From VXOI01 sp965197575 (GTDB lineage Bacteria > Chloroflexota > Dehalococcoidia > Lucifugimonadales > UBA3495): a stretch of 64,000 bases of DNA. The notes beneath the pieces are model-generated. The model saw only the letters and a program-made list of their open reading frames with translations. It had not been told where the DNA came from and did not search any database. Location of the stretch: NCBI GenBank assembly GCA_965197575.1, contig OZ240214.1, positions 2,914,001-2,978,000 of the forward strand, given 5' to 3'. Positions 36,769 through 46,405 of this stretch are shown here, in pieces. Positions within the stretch are counted from its first letter, which is position 1; each line of letters opens with the position of its first letter. Both the position numbers and the translations under genes were made by a program.

Positions 36769-37952
36769 TCATTCCAATTTGCCATTCCCATATATTTCTT
36801 TGCCCTCGGCGCCGCTCCATGCGTCTCCAAAGCGCTCAGCGGCTTCTTTCTGCAACGTCGGCTGGACGCGAGAATAGAGATTGGCAGTTATGGCGATGGT
36901 GCTGTGTCCCAGCCTCTCCGACGTAACCTTCAGATGTACGCCCTCAGCTGTACGCCCTCAGCCAGCATCAAAGAGGCATGGGTGTGGCGCAAATCATGCA
37001 GCCTCATATCTCCAACGCCCGATTCCTTGGCCATCTTCTTGAACTTCTTGGTCACCCGGTCAGGGTCAAAGAGCGTTCCGTGGGAATGGCAAAAGACGAA
37101 ATCTCCATTCCCCGAAACGTCCCTTTGCCGCTCCCAGTGGGTTCTCAAAGTTTCGATCGACTGCGAGGGCAAAGCTACAACCCGGCCTAGTCCTGACTTG
37201 GGCACCGATAGGACCTTACTGCCCGAAGGTAGCTTGACCCAAACCCTCTGCACCGGAAGGGTGCCGGCTTGCAGGTCGATATCCCGCCAGCGCAGCCCCA
37301 AGAGCTCGGAACATCTGAGGCCGGTCTGTATATCAAGCAGAAATAACGTCCTGTACAGAGGTTCGTTCACCTGCTCCAAGAACTTAGGGACTTCATCCCA
37401 CGTCAGGGTACGTGCCTCGTACCGAGTGATCCTCGGAGGTTCGACGGCTTCGGCCACGTTCCATCTCACAATCCCGAGCTTGAGGGCGTCTTTGAGGGCT
37501 TTGGATAGGATTCTATGAACTTGAAGCACTGTCGTGGGCGACAGCACTCTGCCATTGCTGCCCCCGTTCCTCAGTAGCGATGTCTCCATTTCTTAAACTT
37601 GTTGAGCACTCAGCCGCTCTAGAGAGATATTTCCTATTCTAGGGAGGATATACCTTTCCAGATTACCACGGTATCCCTCAAGGGTGCGCCGCGAGACGTG
37701 AGTTTCCGCGTAGTCGCGCATCCATTGCCCCAGATATTCGGCGACTGTCAGGGGCGAAGGCTTCGTGTAGGTACCGGTATCCACTTGCCGAAGCAGTTCG
37801 GTCAATCGGCGCTGAGCCTGGGCCTTAGTTCCCTTGACAGCCTCAGAACGATAGCGTTTCTTACCCGTCGTAGGGTCCACGCCCAAGTAAATTTGGACAG
37901 TCCAAGAGTCCTTTCTGACTTTGGAGCGCTGTCTGACAGTGCCACGTGCCAT
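36769..37952 (-). pseudogene. int: Tyrosine integrase, broken by a stop and a tandem duplication
   Basis: The start (37952) reads MARGTVRQRSKVRKDSWTVQ, an AP2-like arm-binding domain, then an SAM-like core-binding domain (LTVAEYLGQWMRDYAETHVS). A TAA stop (near 37592) replaces a Gln-like codon after LSAQQV; the catalytic domain continues in frame (TGLRCSELLGLRWRDID; LHDLRHTHASLMLAEGV). Next, a 14-bp tandem duplication (tgtacgccctcagc, twice near 36931-36958) shifts the frame. In the restored frame SERLGHSTIAITANLYSRV supplies the last His and the catalytic Tyr, ending at 36769. It was once complete, of about 395 residues. Confidence 0.92.
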
Positions 37953-37982
37953 GGCTTACCAGCACCTCTGGAACCGCATCAT

Positions 37983-38146
37983 CTGATTTGTGTGGCCTTT
38001 AAGCTAGTACTATGTCCACGTGGAAGTGATAAGTTGCCTCGTGAATCACCTAGACCCTCTTCCTCTGATTTGTGTGGCCTTTAAGCTAGTACTATGTCCA
38101 CGTGGAAGTGATAGGTTGCCTCGTGAATCACCTAGACCCTCTTCCT
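37983..38146. repeat. 82-bp tandem direct repeat, two units
   Basis: Units 37983-38064 and 38065-38146 differ at one base. They lie directly upstream of the integrase start. Each unit contains CCACGTGG, an 8-bp palindrome. It may be an integrase/excisionase arm region, an origin-like iteron or a simple duplication. No frame crosses it. Confidence 0.85.
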
Positions 38147-38224
38147 CGAACCGGGTAGAGGAAACAATCTTGTAGTTTGCTAACCTAACCATCATATTCA
38201 AGTGGATGTGGTACTAGCCGGGAG

Positions 38225-39452
38225 CAGGACGATTGCAAAGTCTGCGAAGGAGGTTTACAAAGATAGAGAGACGAGAGATGGGGGTGTGTGGATATGGAAG
38301 TGGCAGAGTCTCTGTTCAAGTGCCGGAGCAGGTGCGGATCCCCGGAGGGCTAGGGGAGTGCGCCATCCCTTTCAGGCAATACTGCGGCTCACCCTGCTGG
38401 GCTTGGTCTGCGGCCAGACCACCATGACCCACATCGCCCTGTTCGCCAGGATGCACTGGCCGGTGCTGAAAGAGCCTCTGGTGTTTCTCAGGGACCATCC
38501 GCCCCACGCCACCACCATTTCGCGCACCCTGGCGGGAGTGCCGTACGAGCAGTTGCAGGGGGGCTCTGATCGGCTGGGTCGCCCGGGTGGTGGGAGAACA
38601 GGAACTGAACGCCTCGGTGGACGGCAAGTGAGCCAAGCAGTCGGAGGACGCCCAAGGCAATCCCTTGGTGATGGTGAACGTGCTGGCCCATGACCTGAGG
38701 TTGTGCCTGGCCCAGTGGCCGGCGTCGGAGAAACGGTACGAACCTGGGGTGTTGCGGGAGCAACTGGGCCGGCTGTTCGAGGACTATCCCGGCCTGCGGC
38801 TGCTGACGATGGACGCCCTCTATGCGGAGCGGGACCTGTGCCAGGCCATAGTCAGCCAGGGCCGGGACTATCTGGTGCGAATCAAGGGGAACCAGCCGGA
38901 GGCGCTGGCGGCACTGAACGATGGGTTGGCCGGGGAGGAACTGGGGGAGCCGCAGGCGGAGCCCGTGGAAAAAAGCGGAGGTGATCGAGAGACGGCGGAT
39001 CTGGACCGATGACCTGCTGGCCGACTACATCCGGGATGAGCTGGGTTTTCCCGGGGCGAGGCAGGGGGCGATGGTGGAGAAGGAGAGCGTGGAATAGCCA
39101 CCGGGGAGGTGAGCCGGGGTGTCTGCTGACCAGCCTGAGTTCCCGGCAGTGCGGACCAGGCGGTGCGGACCAAAGGAACTGCTGCGAGGGTTCCGCAATC
39201 ACTGGAGGGTTGAGAACAGCCTGCGCCACATGAAGGACCGCAGTTGGGATGAGGACGTCCACACGCTGCGCCGTCCGGGACTGGGTGAGGTATACGCCAC
39301 CCTGGTCAACACCGGGCTGAACGCCCTGCGCCTGGAAGGATGGTTCCCTCCCCGGATGTCCATGCCCCTGCGAGCCAAAAGCTGCGCCTTCCGCCCGGCG
39401 CAGACCATGGCCCGCCTCTACGGACGTGTTTCCTGACTTTGCAATCGTCCTG
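38225..39452 (+). mobile_element. ISAs1-family element
   Basis: 1228 bp with perfect 18-bp inverted ends (CAGGACGATTGCAAAGTC and its complement) and a 9-bp direct duplication AGCCGGGAG on each side (38216-38224, 39453-39461). The size of the duplication suits this family. Confidence 0.92.
38290..39436 (+). pseudogene. ISAs1-family transposase, multiply frameshifted
   Basis: Fragments in order: VRHPFQAILRLTLLGLVCGQ, a shift near 38565, ELNASVDGK with a TGA at about 38630, NPLVMVNVLAHDLRLCLAQW, LLTMDALYAERDLCQAIVSQ and DYLVRIKGNQPEALAALN. Another shift near 38970 leads to RRIWTDDLLADYIRDELGF, and RNHWRVENSLRHMKDRSWDE ends the protein at 39436. The family motifs DGK, MDAL and RxHWxxEN remain. 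At least four lesions, so it is long inactive. Confidence 0.9.
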
Positions 39453-39494
39453 AGCCGGGAGAGGCGGCGTTGATAATGACAACGCCGGGCCCTA

Positions 39495-39649
39495 AACTAA
39501 AGCCAAGGTGAAATACGCATTGGCGGAGGTCCGGTGCCGGCCCTAGATCGTCCTACAAGTATGGCAGCAAGGTCTTCACCGGATCAGACAGGCTAATCTT
39601 CATCACCCCAAATCACCCCAAAAATGCAGATCCCACCTCGGCTTCAATT
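39495..39649. repeat. MITE sharing the termini of the MazEF element, copy 2
   Basis: A 155-bp non-coding element between TA at 39493-39494 and 39650-39651. The left end is aactaaagccaaggtgaaat; the right end is the complement of cccacctcggcttcaatt. It sits in the CTAG at the edge of the IS5 remnant: joining the flanks across one TA gives CCTAGGGACAC. Confidence 0.8.
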
Positions 39650-39653
39650 TAGG

Positions 39654-40595
39654 GACACTCTGAACAAGATTGGCGAGAGCCGGGATGTGTTTGCTGGAGA
39701 CCCATTCGGAGGCACCGGCGTCTTCGCTGCCTGTTTTGGGTCAATGTCCGGTCTCAATAATGGGTCTACAAGGGGCCGTGGGCCTTGGCAGTGGTCCTGC
39801 CGGCGGCCCTTGGCCGGATTTGAACGCACTCCGCCCACCTCAGGCAGCCAGTTGGGTCTCCGCAGTAATCAGGTTACTCAGCCCTAGCAGCTGCCTGTTC
39901 TTCGCCAAGCCCCGGTAGCGTACCTTGGCGTAGCCGAACAGCCGCTTCACCTTCAGGAACGGGTGCTCCACCTTGGCCCTCACTGATGCCTTTAGCTTCT
40001 CCGCCAACGCCTCCTCACTCCCAGGAGCCAGGTTCCAGTGCCGTCCCGGCCTCATCGCCACTTGCCAGTCCACCTCCCACCCCAGGTTCTCCTCCCGCTT
40101 GTGGGCTCCCTGATACCCGGCGTAGCACGACACCACCGTCTCCCCGCCGTGCAACAGATTGTGCGCCTCGGTCACGTCGTGCATGTTGGCCGCCGTCGTG
40201 GTCATGCTATGCACCAGGCCCGTATCCGAGTCCACTCCGATGTGTACTTTCATCCCGAAATGCCACTGTTGCCCCTTCTTCGTCTAGTGCATCTCAGGGT
40301 CGCGCTCCCCGGCCCGGTTCTTGGTGGAGGACGGAGCCTCGATGATGCTCGCGTCCACGATGGTTCCCTCCCGCAGGCGCAGTCCCTGCGACTCCAGGTG
40401 GGCATTGATTTCCTCAAGCAGACCCTGTCCCAGGCTGTGCTTTTCCAGGAGATGGCGGAAGTTCAGGATGGTGGTCTCGCCGGGCAGGGCTTCCGACAGC
40501 TTCAGCCCCACGAACCGCCTGACCGATTCGGCCTCATAGAGCAGATCCTCCATGCCGGGGTCGCTGAGGTTGTAGCAGAGCTGTACGCAGTGAAC
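39654..40595 (-). pseudogene. IS5-family transposase remnant, copy 3
   Basis: Minus-strand frame from VHCVQLCYNLSDPGMEDLLY through VDASIIEAPSSTKNRAGERD to EMH, a TAG stop near 40287, then GQQWHFGMKVHIGVDSDTGL to the C-terminus (LLGLSNLITAETQLAA). The last Asp motif is VVSCYAGYQGA, where the catalytic Asp seems changed to Tyr. The 5' end is missing before 40595. The right terminus GGACACTCTGAACAAG starts at 39654. Confidence 0.88.
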
Positions 40596-41135
40596 CCCCA
40601 CCCAACAAGAGGTGGACAGAATATACCCTTCCACTGTTTCCACTTTTCAGGATCAGTCACAGCTCGGGATGAAGCTGATATCGTCCGCGTCGGCCTTTCA
40701 CTTCAGCTACGAAATGCTCCCGCTCCAGCGCGTTGATCAACCGGGCCCGGAACTCCGGATCACGGAGCGGGCCGGAGCGCGCCCGGTCATTCACCAGCCT
40801 GGTCAGCGCAGCGTGACCATGCTCGTCGATATGCTGGGCCTGACCGACATCCCTTGCGACCAGAAGCTCTTCCTTCAACCATGCGACCACCCTTTTGCCC
40901 GCCTGAGCCAGCTCGGTTTCGCCCGCTATGGCTACGATGCGGCCGAGCTCTGTCAGGTGAAACTCAACAACCTGGCAAGCCGTCTCCACTTCCTGCAGTC
41001 CGGGATGAGCGTCTTCCGCTCCTGGCTTTTCGCCGGGATGGTGGACGTATCACTCGGCACCGCTGAGAACCGCTGCAATTCGGGCCGTCAACTCGCTAGC
41101 CCGGCCAGCAAAGCTCCGCTCGCGGAGGGCCCCTA

Positions 41136-41475
41136 AACCAAAGCCAAAGTGGGATGCGCATTTGTCGCGGATTGGCATTGGGGCTGAGACTCTCGCAGTG
41201 GCCTTTCATCCCTCGATTGCAGGACGGTACGGTAGCAGCGTTTGACCTCCTCCTTCAGGCTGGCGACACGGCGAGGAAGTCCCCGGCCTTTTCCCCAGAC
41301 CACGGCCGGGGGGAAGGCTCTGCACCCAGGACTTGGTTCCCAGGCGCACTCTCCCAGTCGCCTCCCCAGTTTTCACGAGGACAGGCTCTCCCTGACGCAG
41401 CCCCAATTGGCCTCATTGGCGTTGAAGTCCGGGCTGTAGCCCGGCAGTGCCTGCCTCCTTGAAAACAGGGCATCG
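41136..41475 (-). pseudogene. IS630-type transposase, C-terminal remnant
   Basis: Minus-strand frames give LPGYSPDFNANEANWGCVRE (matching the LPxYSPDxNxxEAxWxxxR motif with the third catalytic Glu), then LGTKSW in a shifted frame, and ASLKEEVKRCYRTVLQSRDE, ending NAHPTLALV inside the terminal repeat. At least two frameshifts and a stop. The HTH and the first two catalytic Asp residues are missing. It shows that the element is not self-mobile. Confidence 0.75.
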
Positions 41476-41760
41476 TCCTGGCTCACCCGCTGCCGTGCCT
41501 GGGAGGCACGATTCCCCCGCAGGCGCTGGTGTAGAGACGTATCTTTGAGTCCAGCTTACCGCTGACGCCACGCAAACAACACAAGAAAGCCCGGTACGCC
41601 CCGAGGCATCGAGCAGCAAGTTGGCGGTCCGACCAAGACGCATGGAAAACGATAGCCCAACAACGTAGCAGAGAAACCCCCGCAGGTCCGACGGCCACAA
41701 ACCACACGACGGTACCGCTGCCCCACACCTTCAACCAAACGCTGGACAACACGGCAACAA

Positions 41761-41790
41761 CTGGATATATATAATATATCTATCTACGAC
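41761..41790 (+). promoter_or_regulatory. AT-rich palindrome upstream of mazEF
   Basis: GATATATATAATATATC, a 17-bp inverted repeat in otherwise GC-rich DNA, about 20-35 nt before mazE. It contains TATAAT, a perfect -10 box, so MazE/MazEF binding here would repress its own promoter. This is inference from position and symmetry. Confidence 0.55.
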
Positions 41791-41804
41791 AGTGAGGACC
41801 TCAA

Positions 41805-42044
41805 ATGGGAACACAATCGCACATAGCCCAGTGGGGTACCAGCCTGGCGGTCCGGATACCAAAGCCTCTGGCAGAAGAGTGGGGCGTCCACGCCGGGTCG
41901 GCAATCGACATGACCACGGACGGTGAACGTCTGACGCTGACCAAGAGGGCATACGACCTGGATGAAATGTTGTCCCGGGTCACCACAGATAACCTGCATT
42001 CTGAATGGGATACAGGCTCAGCCCAAGGCAAGGAAATATGGTAA
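41805..42044 (+). CDS. mazE: MazE/AbrB-type antitoxin
   Basis: A 79-residue protein with an N-terminal swapped-hairpin AbrB domain (IAQWGTSLAVRIPKPLAEEW, then AIDMTTDGERLTLTKR) and an acidic C-terminal tail (YDLDEMLSRVTTDNLHSEW) that would wrap and block the toxin. GAGG lies about 8 nt upstream. Its last codons (ATATGGTAA) contain the mazF start, a 7-nt overlap that couples translation. Confidence 0.92.
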   Translation: MGTQSHIAQWGTSLAVRIPKPLAEEWGVHAGSAIDMTTDGERLTLTKRAYDLDEMLSRVTTDNLHSEWDTGSAQGKEIW

Positions 42045-42379
42045 GCACACCCTATGTTCCCGACAGGGGCGACATCGTGTGGCTGAACTTCAGCCCTCAG
42101 GCCGGGCACGAGCAGGCGGGCCGCCGGCCGGCGCTGGTCCTGAGTCCCAGGAGCTATAACGACAGGACAGGCCTAGCCCTACTCTGCCCGGTTACAACGG
42201 CAGCGAAAGGTTACCCCTTTGAAGTACCCCTCCCGCAGGGAGGCGCCATCGCCGGCGTGGTGCTGTCCGACCACATCAAGAGCCTGGCCTGGCGCGCCAG
42301 GCAGGCAGGCCTGGCAACCCAAACGACTCCGCGAGTAGTGGAGCAGGTCTTGGGGATGATAGGCACCCTCCTGCGATGA
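42038..42379 (+). CDS. mazF: MazF-type mRNA interferase toxin
   Basis: A 113-residue PemK/MazF toxin that would cut mRNA at short sequence motifs. VPDRGDIVWLNFSPQAGHEQ, AGRRPALVLSPRSYNDRTGL (the conserved RPALV loop), LLCPVTTAAKGYPFEVPL and VVLSDHIKSLAWRARQA (D and S/K residues of the active-site region) are all present. Complete, with no lesion. Ends about 120 nt before the right terminal repeat of the element. Confidence 0.94.
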   Translation: MVSTPYVPDRGDIVWLNFSPQAGHEQAGRRPALVLSPRSYNDRTGLALLCPVTTAAKGYPFEVPLPQGGAIAGVVLSDHIKSLAWRARQAGLATQTTPRVVEQVLGMIGTLLR

Positions 42380-43771
42380 AAGCGAATCAGACTCAGCAAG
42401 GGCGAAGGCCACTTCGGAAGCAGGAAACCCAGCAGGCACGCGGACTCTCGCCGCAGCTCGGCCGATCCCCCAAATGCACATCCCACCTTGGCTTTGGTTT
42501 AGGTTGTGGAACATATCCGTCTGCTTTTCCATCATGTCGTGAAACACTTGGAGGTGGTGGAGGGCGTCGGGATCGAACACCAGTGTCCCCGGGGGCGGCC
42601 ATTCCGTGCCCTCTAGCTCCAGGCCCCGGTCCTGGCGCCGCCGGTGCATGACGACGGCCTCAGCGTACCGGCGCACGATCTCCTGATCGTCGTCGGTGGG
42701 CGGCACCAGGCGAGGCGGGCGTACATCGTCTTTGGCAACCAGGGTCCGGCCCGCGAACCCGTCGGCGGCCGCGGGGTTGCCGATGATGCGCATCATCACG
42801 GCGCTCTGGCCTGCGAGCACCAACTGGTGGCGGTACCGCCGGACGCTGACCTCCCGGCCGATGGTCAGCTTGTCGTCAGACAGTTCGGACCCATCGAACG
42901 TTTTGTTGTAAAAAGCCAATGTGCTGGCGAGCCGCGACTCTTGGAAAGCCCACTTTAGCAGGTCCGCGGCCTCTTCGGAGAACTGTACTTGGCAGGGACG
43001 GCCGGTCAGCAGGCGGCTTTTCATCGTCTCCACGGAAGCGTCGCTGCGGGTGAACTTCGGACTGGTAGCCCGGGGCCCAAAAGCATCCCGCTTCTCACTG
43101 TCCTGCAGCCCTTCATGGTGAGCATTCGCTGCTTTCCAAGAGACCTCGATCTCTTCGTCGGCATCCAGGTGCGGCTGCCAGACCATCTGCCACGCAGTCG
43201 ATTTTCTCCAGGTGCTTTCCGAGATGCCGAACACGTTCAAGGACAAGGGCTTGGGAACCGGCGCTAATGTCTGTACATCCCAATCCCAGGCGGCCAGGCC
43301 GGACAAAGAGCCGAGGACGGCCAAGGCCGCGATGGGGCGCGAGCAGCCGCTTCGCCGGGTAATAGCCTCTATGAGATGCCCCACGAAGCCGGGTATTTCC
43401 GGGTATTCAGTCTGAGTCGGCGGCGGTACCGAAAACTCTTTAGGGAGAGGCGGCCACTCGTCTGCCGCGCCGGCACCGTGGACCACACTCTCTGGTCGGG
43501 AGTGTCTCCTGCGTGCCTCTTGGGTTGCCCCTAGCCGTCCTTGCCCCCGGGATTCTGGCTCCGGTGGCCACCTAAGTCGCGCCCGGTGGCCGCCTCGAAG
43601 CCCGTCGCTGTCGTGATTTCCCACTCAAGTTGCTGTGCTTCGGGCAGATGGGGAACTGTCGGGGCGTGGGTCAGGTACGCCGCCGGGGATTCGTCCTGCC
43701 TATCTAACGTCATTTTTCCCTCCCGGGCTACCGACTACATCTCGTAATGCCGCGGTGAATCGCTCGCACGC

Positions 43772-43960
43772 TTACATTTCCTTGCCATTACTTGGTGTGG
43801 ACTCCTCCCGCAACCACTCTCGTAGCAAAAACCCGGCGATGAGAATTGTGCGTCCTTCTTTGATATGAGGAATGGGATGGCAACTTCGTCTAAGCCATTG
43901 CTGAATTTTGGAGACAGAGACGCCGAGCAACTGGGCCATCTCTTTCTGTTTGTAACAGAC
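43772..43960 (-). CDS. Small excisionase-like HTH protein, 5' end lost
   Basis: A 55-residue frame from the ATG at 43937-43939 (MAQLLGVSVSKIQQWLRRSC then HPIPHIKEGRTILIAGFLLR), continuing upstream as VCYKQKE up to the IS630 array at 43963. It has the layout of helix-turn-helix 17/Xis proteins: HTH, then an IP-hikeGr wing, then a short helix REWLREE. The original start is probably lost. With DUF3987 downstream on the same strand it looks like the regulatory part of an integrative element. Confidence 0.6.
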   Translation of the reverse strand, partial: VCYKQKEMAQLLGVSVSKIQQWLRRSCHPIPHIKEGRTILIAGFLLREWLREESTPSNGKEM

Positions 43961-43962
43961 TA

Positions 43963-45169
43963 GTACCGTTTCCAGAAAGTCTTACAATCATAAGGGAGAT
44001 CAGGTAGGCTTGAGTAAAATCCTTTAGCGAGGCCGTACCTGATATGCCTGTCTCCAAATACAAAGTCGAACTGACCCAATCCGAACGCTTCGCTCTGATT
44101 GAAACATCCGGCCGTGGCAAGCCGTTGGCCCGCACGGTAAAGCGGGCCCTTGCGCTGTTGAAAGCTGACGAAGGACTCTTAGACCGTGAGGCGGCTGAGG
44201 CGGTTTCGATCAGCGCCGCCACTGTTGCCAGAGTGCGCAGACGGTTCGTCGAGGAGGGGCTGGAAGCCGCAATCAACGACCGGCCACGGTCAGGCCGTGA
44301 GCGCAAGCTGAGCGGCAGACAGGAGGCGCACCTCGTCGCCATCGCGTGCAGCAGTCCACCCGAAGGACATGTAAACTGGACGCTCCATCTGCTGGCGGAC
44401 AAGGTAGTGGCGATGGAGTTTGCCGGGAGCATCTCCTTGGAGACGGTGCGCCAGATACTCAAAAAAACGAACTCAAGCCGTGGAAGAAAAAGGAATGGCG
44501 CATCCCCAAGCTGAGCGGGGAGTTCGTCGCCCGGATGGAGGATGTGCTGGACCTTTATCACGAAGAGTACGACCCGGAGCGGCCGGTGGTGTGTTTTGAC
44601 GAGTCCTCCAAGCAGTTGCTTGGGGATGGGCGGCCTCCCATCAAGGCCGCCCCCGGACGGGTGGAGCGCTATGACACCGAGTACCAGCGAAACGGGACCC
44701 GGAACCTGTTCATGTTCTGTGAACCGAAGGGCGGATGGAGACACGTCGAAGTGACCGGGCGCCGCACTGCTGTGGACTTTGCTCACCAGATGCGCTGGCT
44801 GGTTGACCAGGCGTACCCCCACGCCAGGGTCGTCCGGCTGGTGTTGGACAATCTCAACACCCACAAGCCCGGCTCGCTCTACGAAGCATTTGGAGCGTCC
44901 GAAGCGCGTCGTATAGCCAAGCGTCTGGAGCTGCACCACACTCCCACCCATGGAAGCTGGCTGAACATGGCCGAGATCGAGTTGAGCGTCTTCAGCAGAC
45001 AGTGTCTGAACCGCCGGGTCGGCGATGAAGTGCTGCTGCGGCAGGAGGTCGCCGCCCTCGAACGCGAGCGCAACGATGCTGGCGCCGTCATAGACTGGCG
45101 GTTCTCCACCCAGGACGCCCGCAGTAAACTCCAACATATCTATCCATCAGGATTAAATTGAAACGGTAC
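43963..45169 (+). mobile_element. IS630 type A, copy 2
   Basis: 1207 bp with ends GTACCGTTTC/GAAACGGTAC and TA at 43961-43962 and 45170-45171. The right TA is shared with IS630-C2. First member of the five-element array. Confidence 0.94.
44044..45161 (+). CDS. IS630 type A transposase, copy 2
   Basis: Same organisation as the product at 13051-14168: the HTH frame (identical over its 156 residues) and the DDE frame joined by a -1 slip at the A-run (near 44461). In the DDE half it reads VDFAHQMRWLVDQAYPHARV, LYEAFGASEARRIAKRLELH and TPTHGSWLNMAEIELSVF. No additional lesion, so it may be functional. It is closest to copy 4. Confidence 0.93.
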
Positions 45170-45171
45170 TA

Positions 45172-46403
45172 GTAGTTCAACAACCTTGAATTGCTGGATA
45201 TAGAGACTTCAGTTTGATGCGCGCATCCTCGGTGGTGAAGCGCCAGTTCACTTGTATCTTGTCCCGGTTGCGTCGGCCTTGCCAAGCGTTGACCTCGCGG
45301 CGCAGGATACTTTGGCTGGCCATACGCCGGTCCAGACATTGCCGGGCCAGCACCCCGATCTCAATCTCGGCCATGTTCAGCCAACTCCCATGTTTCGGCG
45401 TGTAGCGGACCTCCAGCCGTTCGGCGATGCGCCGCGCCTCGGCAGGCTCAAACGCCTCGTACAACGAGGCCGGATGGTGGGTGTTCAGGTTGTCCATCAC
45501 CAGCACAATCCGGTCCTTGCCAGCATAGTCCTCATCCACCAGCTTCTTGATCTGCCGCGCCCAATCCACTTTCGTACGGCGGTCCGTCACTTCGACCCGC
45601 CGCCATCCTGCCAAGGGCGCAAACAACATGAACCGGTTGCTCACGCCATTGCGCTCGTATTCGTAATCGTACACCGCCGCCGCGCCCGGCCCGGCCGGCC
45701 GCCCCACCCGGGTCTCCTTCACTTGCTGTTTGCTGGTCTCATCCAGGCACACCAGCACTTCGTTGTCCCCGTAGGAGCGCTGGTAGACTTCCAGTACATC
45801 TTCCATCGCGCACACAAAGTCCGCGTTGCTTTCAGGCGGGATGCACCAGCACTCTTTCAGCCAGGGCTTGAGTTCGTTTTTTTAAGCGCCTGGCGCACCG
45901 TCTCGCCGCTGATGCTCTCCACTATCTCGCATTCGACCAGCTGGTCCGCCAACAACTTCAGCGTCCAACGCACGCGGCCTTCCGGCGGTTCCGCACAGGC
46001 CAACGCAATCAAGTGGGCTTCCCCGGCGCCATCCAGTTTCTTCTGACGGCGGCGCAGTTGCCGCTTACGGTTCAGCGCCGCCTCAATCCCTTCCTCCACA
46101 CAACAACGGCGCACCCTTTCAACCGTCGCGCTGCTAATCTTGAGAACTCTGGCAATCTCTTCGTCCTTCAGGGACCCGTCTGCTTGCGCCTCATTGCTCA
46201 GCAGCAAGATGCGGGCATGGGTCTGCTTATACGCCGCCGCACGCCCGCGGGAAACCAACGCCTTCAGTTCCTGTTGCTCTTCGGTTGTCAGCTGGATACG
46301 GTATTTCTTGGCCGGCATGACGATTCTCCCTTGCTCCAATCCACTAATCCCTATGCTTGGGAGAATACATCCTTCATGCCTCATTTCAAAGCTGTTGGTC
46401 TAC
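45172..46403 (-). mobile_element. IS630 type C, copy 2
   Basis: 1232 bp, same length and nearly the same sequence as 19370-20601. TA at 45170-45171 and 46404-46405, both shared with neighbouring type A copies. Second member of the array. Confidence 0.94.
45177..46318 (-). CDS. IS630 type C transposase, copy 2
   Basis: Two frames joined by a -1 slip, as in copy 1 (19375-20516). The first frame is identical; the second differs at two residues that I can see (EVRYTPKHG for EVHYTPKHG, DKIQVNWRF for DTIQVNWRF). All DDE residues are present. The near identity of the copies implies recent transposition. Confidence 0.93.
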
Positions 46404-46405
46404 TA

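Larger units (their letters stand above)
41134..42501. mobile_element. IS630-derived element carrying MazEF
   Basis: 1364 bp between TA duplications (41134-41135, 42500-42501), with long inverted ends: aaccaaagccaaagtgggat on the left and the complement of atcccaccttggctttggtt on the right. Read outwards, each end encodes NAHPTLALV and stop, the tail of an IS630-type transposase. Inside: a transposase C-terminal remnant on the minus strand, about 330 bp without a gene (41476-41760), an operator-like palindrome, and mazE and mazF on the plus strand. Confidence 0.75.
40657..43713 (-). pseudogene. DUF3987 family protein, split by the MazEF element
   Basis: The 5' part (42502-43713) contains YPEIPGFVGHLIEAITRRSG, ISESTWRKSTAWQMVW (a degenerate Walker-like loop), PCQVQFSEEAADLLKWAFQE and VVMHRRRQDRGLELEG, the pattern of DUF3987, seen in phage/plasmid primase-type genes. 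The 3' part (40657-41133) reads GALRERSFAGRASELTARIA and ends GRRGRYQLHPEL. Removing 41136-42499 and one TA joins TDMFHN-L-GALRER in frame. A TGA at 41050-41052 then interrupts SGAE and YVHHPGEKP, and a frame change near 43560 separates the start MTLDRQDESPAAYLTHAP from the rest. Confidence 0.75.

Noticed and set aside
37983..38146. The 82-bp repeats as a minimal CRISPR array
   Set aside because: The units are directly adjacent, with no spacers, only two copies, and no cas genes in the window.
38225..39452. TGA within the ISAs1 transposase as a selenocysteine or recoding site
   Set aside because: Several other frameshifts are in the same gene and there is no SECIS-like hairpin; decay is simpler.
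39453..39492. ggcgttgataatgacaacgcc as a terminator
   Set aside because: The 7-bp stem has no T-run and no gene ends here; it may be chance.
41413..41760. Minus-strand frames of about 60-95 residues in the MazEF unit as an additional cargo gene
   Set aside because: No start with a ribosome site and a Cys/Trp/Arg composition unlike real proteins; three frames overlap.
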